This document shows, piece by piece, positions 1-7,781 of a stretch of 64,000 nt of DNA; position 1 is the stretch's first letter; every line of letters begins with the position of its first letter. Position numbers and translations under genes: made by a program. Under the pieces are notes generated by a model, which was not told the DNA's origin, did no database searches, and saw only the letters and a program-made list of their open reading frames with translations. The DNA is taken from contig CAMASI010000008.1 of NCBI GenBank assembly GCA_945861065.1, forward strand, positions 1-64,000, written 5' to 3'. The stretch is from Klebsiella pneumoniae (GTDB taxonomy: Bacteria > Myxococcota_A > UBA796 > GCA-2862545).

Positions 1-3
1 CCG

Positions 4-210
4 TCAGGGGGCTGCTGGCGGCCCTCGGGCGCAGACGAGCCGTTGTTGCCGCGACGGCCTTGCAAGGCTTGCGAGCACCCGGGTGGTCGCCCAAACACCC
101 TGCACCACGGCGTGGACGGTCATCCTTGTCCCACAATTCGTGCACACGAATGCGTCCAATCCAAACACCCGATGGAGGAGTGACGCCCACGGGATCCAGG
201 TAGGGCGCAT
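4..210 (-). pseudogene. IS91-like transposase C-terminal remnant
   Basis: The 68-residue frame contains a hydrophobic stretch followed by CTNCGTRMTVHAVV, which matches the short zinc-ribbon-like tail of IS91-family (putative Y2) transposases (RVFGxDxxxCxxCGxRM). The catalytic HUH part is absent: upstream (higher coordinates) the sequence runs into an unrelated gene, so only the C-terminal tail remains, and anything downstream of its stop lies beyond position 1. This is a degraded mobile element at the edge of an accessory region. Family assignment rests on the motif only. Confidence 0.55.
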
Positions 211-251
211 CAGCCCGTTTCGAGGCGCGCACCAACGCTTCCCGGCACGAC

Positions 252-551
252 CTAGTCTTCCAAACGTCTCGCGGCCGTACTTGCCGAGACCACCATTCCG
301 ATACCGATAAATGCGAGTACGCCCCCTCCCATGCGGATCTTCGGTACGCCCGCGCGAATCTGCTCGCGGGCAGCATTTCGCATCGACACTCCCAGCATAT
401 TCCCTACGTCATCTCGGCCACCGAACACCGTCTGGCCCGATTTAGCCGGATCGAACACCTCGTCCGGGTTGAGCAGGTATCGGCTGCCGCCGTAGAGCAT
501 CACGACCAGCCCCATCGCGACAATAAATCTTCCAAACACGCTAAAGTCCAT
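252..551 (-). CDS. small two-helix membrane protein, unknown function
   Basis: A 99-residue protein. The start was chosen at the ATG at 551 because GGAGG lies 7 bases upstream, and the longer frame to 578 has no such signal. It shows a hydrophobic N-terminal helix (about residues 4-25), a polar middle with charged residues, and a second hydrophobic helix (about residues 74-92), ending in a basic tail. It is probably an inner-membrane protein with two spans. I do not recognise a family. It sits alone between an IS91-like remnant and the nuclease-type genes, and nothing in the sequence links it to either. Confidence 0.55.
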   Translation of the reverse strand: MDFSVFGRFIVAMGLVVMLYGGSRYLLNPDEVFDPAKSGQTVFGGRDDVGNMLGVSMRNAAREQIRAGVPKIRMGGGVLAFIGIGMVVSASTAARRLED

Positions 552-786
552 CGTAAGACCTCCGGCTTTAGGCACCATCAGGACGCGTCACGAACGCTGC
601 AAGCGCCGGCGCCCGGTATTCCTACAACGAGACGAGCCTGGCAACAAGGAGGATAGGGGCTGAAAGTCATTCAGATTACGGCCCCCGACACGCAACCTAA
701 ATTCTAGAGGATAGCTGGGGCGCGTCCGGCGGTGATGAGGGGGTGCGGCTGGCGGGTTTCGGCTTCGGTTCGGGTGCGGGTGATGG

Positions 787-808
787 CGGAATCATGGCGG
801 TGATTCCG
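787..808 (-). terminator. stem-loop downstream of the PD-(D/E)XK gene
   Basis: A perfect 8-bp inverted repeat (CGGAATCA and TGATTCCG) is separated by a 6-base loop, and ends 26 bases beyond the stop of the minus-strand gene at 834. There is no T-run, so it is a weak candidate for a transcription end or mRNA 3' stabiliser. The surrounding 579-833 holds no convincing gene. Confidence 0.3.
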
Positions 809-833
809 TGGAATATTCAGAACGGGCACGGCG

Positions 834-1928
834 CTACGGTTTCGGATCGAGCTTCGGGTACCCGCGGACATGCATCAGGCATCGGCGAAGAAGCTCGTGC
901 TGGACCTCCGGCGGCTCAAAGTCGCCGAGCAGCGGCACCAGGTCGCTCCACAGCACAACGCGAAGGTCTCTCACGACCGCATCCACCTCGGACCGCAGCC
1001 GATGGGGAAGGAGCGCGTGAAGGGTGCCCGGATCGGCCCGGTACCGCGCCACGAGCTGCGTGTGGAAGCGGTCGGGTTGCCGGTCGAGCACGACGAGCGA
1101 CATAAGTGCGCGCCGCCCGGCTGCGCGTTCAAGGAGCACGTCGATGTTGCGCGCAAGCTGGTTGCGGGTCGGGTCGTAGGTAGTGCTGGCCGAAAGGTCG
1201 CTGTGCAGCTTGGCCTCCAGGAACCAGAGCACGTCGGCGGCCTCGATGACGATGTCCACCTCGGTGTCGCCCTCGACCGGCTTCGGATCGTCGGCGCGCT
1301 CACGGTGAAGGGCCTCGGTTGACGCCGCCATGCGAGCCCGACTCGCCTTCTCGTACGCGCGAGGCGAAGAAAGCGCGCGCCAGAGCTTCACGGTGGGGAT
1401 GGCCGCAGCGTCGATGTCCGCGAGGTTGGCGAGGCGAAGCAGGTTCGGCCACCACTCTGGCTGCCGCTCCAGGGTGCGGAAAACGGTCCAGCTCACCCAA
1501 TCCTCGCTCTTCGGGGAGGTCAGCATCCGATCCAGCGCCTTCCCGCTGCGCAGTCGTCGAAGCGTCGCCTCGTCGAGCACCGGGACCGAAGCCACGGCCG
1601 GCGCGCGGGCGGAGTCGGCCGAGGGCGGGCGCGCGCCTTCGGGGCGAGGGCGCAGCGCGGCGCGGTGTACGTCGTTCAGGCGGCGCGTCTCGCTCACCCA
1701 GTACCGATCGTCGACGGCAACCACGGGCGCGGCCTCCTCCCATCGGGCGCCAGCGAGGATCTGGGAGTGGGTCAAGTTGTGGTGCGTAGGGCCGCGCTCC
1801 TCTTTGCCGCCCGAGGAGTAGTCACGGATTCGCCATGATCTTCCAGGGGCTCGCGCGTCGTCCTTCCAGTAGAAGGACACGACGGAGTGAGGGAAGAGAT
1901 CGGGCAGAAGCAGCCAGTGTCGGCCCAT
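834..1928 (-). CDS. PD-(D/E)XK nuclease-like protein paired with the DUF262 gene
   Basis: A 364-residue protein. Residues 141-155 (SEDWVSWTVFRTLE) and the later VDIVIEAADVLWFLEAK (Asp225, Glu238-x-Lys240) give the spacing of a PD-(D/E)XK nuclease core: a helix Glu, a strand Asp, then the E-x-K strand. RNQLARNIDVLL follows as the helix after the core. Residues 1-100 look like a separate, poorly conserved domain. The gene starts 47 bases after the DUF262 gene ends on the same strand, so the two are probably one transcript. By position and fold it is probably a DNA-cleaving partner of a restriction-type system. The nuclease call is by motif, and the biological target is unknown. Confidence 0.6.
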   Translation of the reverse strand: MGRHWLLLPDLFPHSVVSFYWKDDARAPGRSWRIRDYSSGGKEERGPTHHNLTHSQILAGARWEEAAPVVAVDDRYWVSETRRLNDVHRAALRPRPEGARPPSADSARAPAVASVPVLDEATLRRLRSGKALDRMLTSPKSEDWVSWTVFRTLERQPEWWPNLLRLANLADIDAAAIPTVKLWRALSSPRAYEKASRARMAASTEALHRERADDPKPVEGDTEVDIVIEAADVLWFLEAKLHSDLSASTTYDPTRNQLARNIDVLLERAAGRRALMSLVVLDRQPDRFHTQLVARYRADPGTLHALLPHRLRSEVDAVVRDLRVVLWSDLVPLLGDFEPPEVQHELLRRCLMHVRGYPKLDPKP

Positions 1929-1974
1929 CGGGTGCGCTCGGGGAAGGGTGGTCTGTGGACGTGGGCGCTGCGTC

Positions 1975-3798
1975 TTACGCCAGGAGCTTGATCAGTCGGG
2001 CCTTGAGTAGCTCGCAACGTGCGTCGTAGAAGGGCAAGAACTCTGTAATGTCGGCCGGGACAACGGGCAGGAAATTGCGTTCGTCCCATGCCAAACGCTG
2101 CGCAGACGTCTTCAGGTGGGGAACGGAGCCCATCCATTCCGCCGGGAGCTTCGCGCTCTTCTCCTGGTTTTTCGGACCTTCCAGAAGTTGCAGGTTCGGG
2201 AGCTGATCACGGCAGGCGATGAATTCCTCGACATCGGACTCCGCCACGCCCGCGGCTTTGAGTCGAGCTGGCGTGAAACGGGAGCGCGGAAAGATGTGAT
2301 CCTCGTGGAAGATGTTGGCGAAGTCCAGCGACGGGTAGAGCAGCGCAAGGACGGAAAACGTCAACTGCTGGCCGTACTCAAGCTCAAGCAAGCCATCAAT
2401 CTCGGCCGCCTCGAACTTCAACGACTTTCCACGCTTGGCCATGTCGGCTTCGAGCGGTTCGAGCGGAAAGTCTCCAGGATTGTCCCGGATTACCCGACGG
2501 GTGGCGTGCAGTAGGGTGTCGGTCCCGCTCCCGAAGGTCCCCACCTTGAGGATCGCCCGAAGCAGCCAACTTCGGAGCGTCATGCGATCATCGTGAAAGG
2601 CTGCGGAGTCCACGTATCCGGGCGGGATCCCCCGCTGGAGGAGGTAGAAGGCGATAGGAATGAGCGCGTTGTTCGCCGTCAGGGTGGCGCCCGTGAATCC
2701 GAAGGACGCTGCAAGGTCGACAGCCGCTCGTAGGGCCTTCTTGATGTTGGGCCAGGCAGTCTCGATCGTCGCCATGTTCTTGGCGTTAAAGTTCGTCACC
2801 TTAAACTTGACGTCCGGGATATCCCCGAGCACGAGGCACGCCTTCAGCACGAAGTCCTTGGTGAGCCCGAAGCCGCCTTTGCCACGGTTGAGGCCGTCAA
2901 CAAGTTCGTGGATGGCCTCGCGGGCGTCAATCTTCGTCCACTGGGCGGTCGCGATGGAGAGCAGGATGTCGGAGTACCCCAGCACGGTCCCGGCGCTGTT
3001 CACGCGGATGAAGATGTTGAGCACCTTCTCGACGTCCTGTTCAGTCTCCTCAAAGAAGTTGATCAGCTTGTGCTCGCAGATCGCGCCATAGAGCACCGTA
3101 AGGCACTCCTGCGGGAATCGCTCCGCAAGCAACCCGTTGTTCCGCAGGTAGTCCACGATGTCCATCAGGCTGGCGAATTTCAGGACGTCGCCGACGGGGA
3201 ACCAGTACCCATCCGCTACGGCGGCCTTGCGTTCGTCGTCCGACAGGAAGCGAAGGTCGAACTTGTTGCTGTCCTCCGAGTCAGGGGCGAGTTTGGAAAG
3301 ATTTAGGTAGAGTCGGCGCTTTGGATAGGCGGCGTTGTTCTTTCGCCTCTGGTACTTCGTCTTCGACGAGTAGGTGCCCCTGAGGCCGATGTAGAGGCTG
3401 GTGAGGCGCTGTTGACCGTCCAGGATTGCCGTCACGGCTTCCTGCCCTGTGAGGTTGACGATCGGGTTGTGCTTCATGTCGCGCTCGTGAAACTCGCGGA
3501 GGAAGCCGTAGAACTTGAACTCGTTGACGTGCTCTTTGTCGACCTTCCAGAACAGGAACGAGCTGACGGGGTACCCGCGCATCAGGGAGTCGAACAGGCG
3601 CACGATCTGAACGTCGTGCCAGACGAATTCCCGCTGGATCGCCGGGAGGACGTACTCGTTCCGGAAGATGCGGTCGATGGCGGCGCGGACGGTGATCGGT
3701 GCCTGGAACGACGACGTGGACAGGGGGGCCTCGGGGGAACGGGAAGGTGGAGGGCGAGTATCGGAGGATAGGTAAAATAAGCCACCCCCGCCGTCCAT
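1975..3798 (-). CDS. DUF262/DUF1524 protein (GmrSD-type)
   Basis: About 607 residues from the ATG at 3798; a longer frame reaches 3873 but adds only low-complexity sequence. The N-terminal DUF262 domain shows VLPAIQREFVW and ILDGQQRLTSLY, the DGQQR loop (about residues 127-131) that binds and hydrolyses nucleotide in ParB/Srx-like folds. The C-terminal part has HEDHIFPRSRF and NLQLLEGPKNQEKS (about residues 498-548), the His-Me finger (HNH) nuclease of DUF1524. Single-chain DUF262-DUF1524 proteins include the type IV restriction enzyme GmrSD, which cuts glucosyl-hydroxymethylcytosine phage DNA. Here a PD-(D/E)XK protein follows, which is not part of classical GmrSD. No methyltransferase lies beside it. 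Function in phage defence is inferred from family and neighbours. Confidence 0.8.
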   Translation of the reverse strand: MDGGGGLFYLSSDTRPPPSRSPEAPLSTSSFQAPITVRAAIDRIFRNEYVLPAIQREFVWHDVQIVRLFDSLMRGYPVSSFLFWKVDKEHVNEFKFYGFLREFHERDMKHNPIVNLTGQEAVTAILDGQQRLTSLYIGLRGTYSSKTKYQRRKNNAAYPKRRLYLNLSKLAPDSEDSNKFDLRFLSDDERKAAVADGYWFPVGDVLKFASLMDIVDYLRNNGLLAERFPQECLTVLYGAICEHKLINFFEETEQDVEKVLNIFIRVNSAGTVLGYSDILLSIATAQWTKIDAREAIHELVDGLNRGKGGFGLTKDFVLKACLVLGDIPDVKFKVTNFNAKNMATIETAWPNIKKALRAAVDLAASFGFTGATLTANNALIPIAFYLLQRGIPPGYVDSAAFHDDRMTLRSWLLRAILKVGTFGSGTDTLLHATRRVIRDNPGDFPLEPLEADMAKRGKSLKFEAAEIDGLLELEYGQQLTFSVLALLYPSLDFANIFHEDHIFPRSRFTPARLKAAGVAESDVEEFIACRDQLPNLQLLEGPKNQEKSAKLPAEWMGSVPHLKTSAQRLAWDERNFLPVVPADITEFLPFYDARCELLKARLIKLLA

Positions 3799-3920
3799 CC
3801 GGCCTGCGTCCGGTGCCACGTCGACCCCTTGCGATGTCCTCAGCCTACCAGATGGATGGCCAGTTCGCGCCACGAAAGGGACGGGCGAGAGAGATTCCGC
3901 TCGTCATGAGCGCGCCGAGC

Positions 3921-4002
3921 CCGTTGTTGCCGCGTCGCCGCGCGTCGGGCGCACGTGTGCGTGGGCGCAGACGTTGTGACCCCGAACGCCGTCAGGGGGC
4001 TG
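3921..4002. repeat. three short words shared with the window start
   Basis: Words of 14, 11 and 14 bases at 3921-3934, 3963-3973 and 3989-4002 recur exactly at 40-53, 27-37 and 1-14, on the same strand but in the opposite order. The first set lies in and just past the end of the IS91-like transposase remnant. The second set lies between the DUF262 gene and the recombinase remnant. This may be a scrambled piece of the same mobile element's end. Confidence 0.3.
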
Positions 4003-4010
4003 TTGGGATA

Positions 4011-4151
4011 GTGACGCCGCTCGAACAGGTCGAACTCGGGATCGAGATGCTCGACAGCGTCACGCGGCAGGATCCGGAGTACCGCGGGGCCGGTGAGCGG
4101 GCGCAGATCCGCCTGGAGGCGATCCGGAAGCGGGTGTCGCCGGAGTCGTGA
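4011..4151 (+). CDS. 46-residue hypothetical protein beside a recombinase remnant
   Basis: Reads from GTG at 4011 to TGA at 4151: an acidic-basic, helix-prone 46-residue peptide (starts [15 protein letters not shown]). Codon third positions are strongly G/C as in real genes here, and the frame is free of low-complexity sequence. Its last bases overlap the recombinase remnant in another frame. No ribosome site is evident and I do not recognise a family. It could be the end of a larger broken gene. Confidence 0.35.
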   Translation: MTPLEQVELGIEMLDSVTRQDPEYRGAGERAQIRLEAIRKRVSPES

Positions 4152-4488
4152 GCCCGCGTCCGACGCGCTCGTGGCGCTGAGGCGCGAGATGGGGGTGGAC
4201 GACGGGCCAGTCTTTCGCGGCGTGCGCGGCGCGCGCCTCGTGGACCGCGTTGCGCGCAGGGCGGTTCGCGAGCACGGCATTCGGGCAGGTCGGCCGGAAT
4301 TGCACCCGCACGCGCTGCGGCACAGTTTTGCGACGCACCTGCTCGACGGCGGTGCCGATCTGCGGGCGATTCAGGAGATGCTGGGTCACGCGCGGCTGTC
4401 GACGACGCAGCGCTACACGGCGGTGTCGACGGCGAGGCTGCGAGACGTGTACCGGTCAGCACATCCGCGGGCGAAGGAAGAGGGCTGA
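4147..4488 (+). pseudogene. tyrosine recombinase (XerC/D-like), C-terminal remnant
   Basis: The frame encodes the second half of a phage-type integrase catalytic domain: [14 protein letters not shown] (the H-x-x-R motif), then [15 protein letters not shown] with the H/W position and the nucleophilic Tyr. The N-terminal core-binding domain, the first catalytic Arg and the beta-hairpin Lys are missing, since similarity begins abruptly near 4147. A full-length enzyme is about 300 residues, and this one keeps roughly 113. It therefore cannot recombine DNA on its own. Its stop codon lies inside the first copy of a repeat that recurs four more times downstream, so the break and the repeat array are probably connected. 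Confidence 0.75.
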
Positions 4489-5302
4489 CGCCACCCCCGC
4501 CCGCCGACCGCTTCGCCGAGCCCCCCTCGTTCGATAGGCCACTGTCGGGTCGGCCAGATCGCTGATGTACGGCCGCAGAAAGGGCCCTGCTGACGCCACC
4601 CCCGCCCGCCGACCGCATCGCCGAGCCCACCAGGCCTCGTCGGGCGAACCAGAGCGGTGACGTACGGCCGCAGAAAGGGGCCTGCTGACGCCACCCCCGG
4701 CTGCGCGGCCCCTTTCCGCGGCCTACACGGTCGCCGACCCAGGACGACCGATCGAAACGAGCGAGCCCGCCTCGCCCCTGGCGCCAAAGTTCGACAGGTC
4801 GAGACCACAGCGCCCGCCCCGCGTCAACGCCAAAGTCTCCTCCCCGCGGTCAGCGTCTTCACCCGATGGATCGAAACGACTGTGCCCTCGCCGCGGTCGC
4901 CAAAGCGGTGACGTACGGCCGCGGCACGTGGCCTGCTGACGCCACCCCCGGCTGCGCGGCCCCGTTCCGCGCCCTACGCGAGCGCCGCCCAGCTAGCACC
5001 GCCTGCCCGGGCCGACCCGCCCGCGCTGCAAGCCGACGGATCGAAACGACAGCGCCTACCCAGCAGCCTGCGCCGCTCCACGACGGATCGAAACGATACC
5101 GCCTGCCCCTCGGTCTGCGCCGCTCCTCGACGGATCGAAACGACAGCGCCCGCACCGCTGACTTCGCCGCTCCACGACGGATCGAAACGAAAGTCTCCGA
5201 AACGACTGTGCCTCGCCCCGGCCGCTAACCGGTGACGTACGGCCGCGGCAACGTGGCCTCCTGAAGCCGCCCCCGGCTGCGCGGCCCCGTTCCACGGCCT
5301 AC
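4485..5302. repeat. array of dispersed hairpin repeats behind the recombinase remnant
   Basis: A core starting CTGACGCCACCCCCG occurs at 4485, 4590, 4685 and 4936, with a diverged copy at 5261. Three units are complete inverted repeats: 4662-4726, 4913-4976 and 5237-5302. In the first, arm GGCCGCAGAAAGGGGCC (4666-4682) pairs with GGCCCCTTTCCGCGGCC (4707-4723) around a 24-base loop. The other two have different arm bases that still pair (AAAG/CTTT becomes ACG/CGT or AACG/CGTT). Most units are preceded by GGTGACGTACGGCC. I see no convincing gene in 4489-5329. The covarying arms suggest that the hairpin itself is maintained. Confidence 0.7.
5039..5190. repeat. 47-bp tandem repeat, four GATCGAAACGA copies
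   Basis: GATCGAAACGA begins at 5039, 5086, 5133 and 5180, giving an exact 47-base period. Each copy is preceded by a conserved CGCCGCTCCACGACG, with about 18-20 less conserved bases between. Two outlying copies sit at 4750 and 4869. The period is not a multiple of three, so it is not coding. The array lies between the second and third hairpin units. Confidence 0.75.
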
Positions 5303-5329
5303 CTGAGTGGTTCGCCTAGCTTTGCGTAA

Positions 5330-7399
5330 TCATGCGGCAGCGGCGCTCCAGGCGGGCCAGTCCGCCAAAGAGGACACGAGTGCGTCGTCGGCAATCACAC
5401 TCGCGAGGATCTCGAGCCAGTCCGCGTCGGGATTGCCATCGAGCCGCGCGCGCTCGACGTTGCGGGACAGGATCCATCCGGGCGAACGAACGCCGGCCAG
5501 CACCAACGCTTTGGCAGTACGCAAGGCGTCGGCGCGCTGATCGGGAGGACCGTGGGCCAGGAGGTAGAACGCACACTCCAGCTTGAGCGCGTCGGTACCT
5601 GATGGCGAATCAGTCGCTCGCTGCAAATATGGAAATCCAGCCGGGTTGCCGATGGCCAACAAGAGGCGTGCGTAGTTGCCGAGGTTGTTGGCGTGGCCTG
5701 GGTCCTCTTCAAGTGCGCGCTTGTGCATCTCCGCGGCGTCCTGGTCTCTTCGGATGTCCGTGAGCAGGCTCGCATAGTTGGAGAGCATGCTGGTGTTTCG
5801 CGGGTCCACGTCAAGGGCCCACTTGTACAACGACTCAGCGGCATTCAAGTCCTTTTTGACGGTCTTGAAGAAGCTCGCGAAGTTGCCAAGGATGCGGGAG
5901 TCTTTTGGGTTTGCTCCTAGTGCGCGCCGGTACATGACTTCAGCGGCGTCGTGGTCTTTTCGGATTTCCGTCAGGAAGAGCGCGTAGTTGCCTAGGATTA
6001 CCGCGTGCGTGGGGTTCGCCTCCAATGCCAGCCTGTACATCGACTCAGCGGCGTCGTAGTCCTTCTTAACCTCTCGGTGGAAGTTCGCGTAGTTGACGAG
6101 GACAATGTCGTGCCTCGGATCTGCGGCCATGGCACGCTGATACATCAACTCCGCGGCGTCGTGGTCTTTTCGAACCCTCGTGAGGAAGTTCGCGTAGGTC
6201 ACAAGCAGGGGCGCAGCCCTAGGAAACTGGGCCACGCCCTGGGCGTAAACCTCATTTGCGTGCTCAGCGTCGACGGGCTCCAGTCGGTGCGCTTCAACCA
6301 GAACCCTCCAATAGTCGGGCAAGTCCGCTTCCGTGTCCGCGAGCGCCTTCGTCATCGCGCCCAAGCCGACTGCGTCGGTGGGCTTCGCTTTTATCGCATC
6401 GCCAAGCTCTTGGAATCGTAGGTAGTACTCCTGAAAGATCCGGTCGAACCGTTTGCGGCTCGGGTGCGGCAGGCGGAGCTCCTCTCGCGCGAGGAGCATG
6501 ACTTCGTCGAACCATCCACTGCGCACCCAAACTCCGCCCCGGTCGATGAGCCAGCGGAGGATTTGGCCGGTCGGCTTTTGAGGATTTACCCAATACGCGC
6601 CATAGGGAACGGCCTCCGGCGGCAGGTGACCTAGCAGCTTTAGGACGCTGTTGTCGGCTCCCGCGTAGCCCATGAAGATGACTCCGCGGTCGTGCAGCAA
6701 CATCTTGGTATGGCGCTGGATTTCCTTTTCCAACGCATCGGTTTCCAGTGCAGTATTCCGGGGAGACAATCGGTGATCGCCATGGAGCTTGACTACGAGC
6801 GGGCGCGTCCGCGTGGGCCGAATGAACCTCGCCAACGACTCGTGGTGGATGACCAGGGGCCTTGCATCTGTGTAAAGGTACAACGCATCAGCGACGAGAT
6901 CGTCGAAATTGGTTGTCAGCACCACGTTGAAGCGCCCGTCGTAGAGTGCAATCATTTGTGCAAGGACGGCGTACCCAAACGACGGCGTGCACTGCTCGCA
7001 CAGGTCTTCGATTTCCCGCTGTCGATCCTCCGGCGTCAGGAACAATTGGCTTATCAGGTTCCCGTATGCGCCACCGGGATCGGCCGGGTCATAGCCTGGA
7101 ATCGATTCCCGGGCCCAGTTGTCCACGTCCGAACGCTCCGGCGCCTGTAGGCGGTGCAGCCGTGGAAGCCAGCGATGGGAAACGAGGTCGCCGGCGGTAG
7201 GGATACCGGAGCTCACAGAACAGCCCGCCCCGAGGAAGAGCGCGAAACGCCGGTCAGACTGGTTATCGGCGTGTAGGCGTCGCACAAATTCCCCCGCCGC
7301 CATTTCCCGAAGTTGGCTTTCGTTTGGTGGGTTTGTGCTTGTTTTGCGCGTAGCCCCCCCGCGGGCCCTTCCTGGTTTGGATATCGCCCGCTTGGCCAT
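5330..7399 (-). CDS. SIR2-domain protein with tetratricopeptide repeats
   Basis: A 689-residue protein. The SIR2 fold occupies about residues 50-300: GAGCSVSSGIP (57-67, NAD-binding loop), TTNFDD (162-167, catalytic Asn), KLHGD (204-208, catalytic His) and MGYAGADNSVLKLL. From about residue 355 to 600 there are at least six TPR-like units of roughly 35 residues built on the pattern LxNYAxFLxxxxKDxDAAExMYxxALxxxP. The SIR2-plus-sensor layout is that of bacterial NAD-depleting defence effectors (such as ThsA, DSR and Avs-type proteins), in which SIR2 destroys NAD on phage sensing. The TPR array would then be the sensing or assembly part. It stands alone between the hairpin array and an FGE-type gene. 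Defence function is inferred. Confidence 0.8.
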   Translation of the reverse strand: MAKRAISKPGRARGGATRKTSTNPPNESQLREMAAGEFVRRLHADNQSDRRFALFLGAGCSVSSGIPTAGDLVSHRWLPRLHRLQAPERSDVDNWARESIPGYDPADPGGAYGNLISQLFLTPEDRQREIEDLCEQCTPSFGYAVLAQMIALYDGRFNVVLTTNFDDLVADALYLYTDARPLVIHHESLARFIRPTRTRPLVVKLHGDHRLSPRNTALETDALEKEIQRHTKMLLHDRGVIFMGYAGADNSVLKLLGHLPPEAVPYGAYWVNPQKPTGQILRWLIDRGGVWVRSGWFDEVMLLAREELRLPHPSRKRFDRIFQEYYLRFQELGDAIKAKPTDAVGLGAMTKALADTEADLPDYWRVLVEAHRLEPVDAEHANEVYAQGVAQFPRAAPLLVTYANFLTRVRKDHDAAELMYQRAMAADPRHDIVLVNYANFHREVKKDYDAAESMYRLALEANPTHAVILGNYALFLTEIRKDHDAAEVMYRRALGANPKDSRILGNFASFFKTVKKDLNAAESLYKWALDVDPRNTSMLSNYASLLTDIRRDQDAAEMHKRALEEDPGHANNLGNYARLLLAIGNPAGFPYLQRATDSPSGTDALKLECAFYLLAHGPPDQRADALRTAKALVLAGVRSPGWILSRNVERARLDGNPDADWLEILASVIADDALVSSLADWPAWSAAAA

Positions 7400-7424
7400 G
7401 CCTGCCCCCGCGCCCCCGCAACCC

Positions 7425-7656
7425 TAATTCGACCAAATGCCCCGCGTGCGCCGACGCCCCCTCAATTGTCCCTGGCCGGGCGTGCTCCCCATGTCGAATG
7501 TACTGGCAAATACCTTCGCGAAGCCTTCGTCAGCGGCTGCGTTTGATTCCGATTCGGTACCGCCGTTCGTCCGAGTATTCTCCGGGCTCGCGCGCAATTC
7601 GTGGTTCTGCGGCGACAGGCGGGGTGGGAGAAGGACGCGAGGACAAGTGTGAGCAT
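7425..7656 (-). pseudogene. decayed partial copy of the FGE-type lipoprotein gene
   Basis: Reading from 7656, the segment reproduces the start of the intact gene about 1 kb upstream: a signal-peptide start (MLTLVLASFSHPAC), then after a frameshift TESES and TFDMGSTPGQ, which matches TFDMGSTPGQ of the intact protein. Homology ends just past that point, where the rest of the FGE domain is missing. Similarity also covers the bases before the start codon. This is a tandem partial duplication that has lost its frame. Confidence 0.7.
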
Positions 7657-7781
7657 TGAAGGACTCCGGTGGCGTTCTGGTGTAGCCGATGTGGCGCATG
7701 GTACCGCCGCCGCGCGCGCGGCGAGGAGCCTTGAGAGCCGCGGGCCGCGCTTTGTAAGCGAAGCTTTCGACGTGGGCGCGA

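Noticed and set aside
834-1822. alternative plus-strand proteins opposite the PD-(D/E)XK gene
   Set aside because: They are Arg/Ser/Ala-rich translations of the minus-strand coding sequence with no motifs.
5039-5190. CRISPR array
   Set aside because: The GAAAC-like core and exact period look CRISPR-like, but the conserved part is about 26-27 bases and the variable part about 20 and itself partly similar between units, with only four units, and no cas genes are in the window.
4485-5302. integron attC array
   Set aside because: No integron integrase with its extra domain, no RYYYAAC/GTTRRRY ends and no cassette genes. The covarying hairpins are kept as a finding, but the integron call is not supported.
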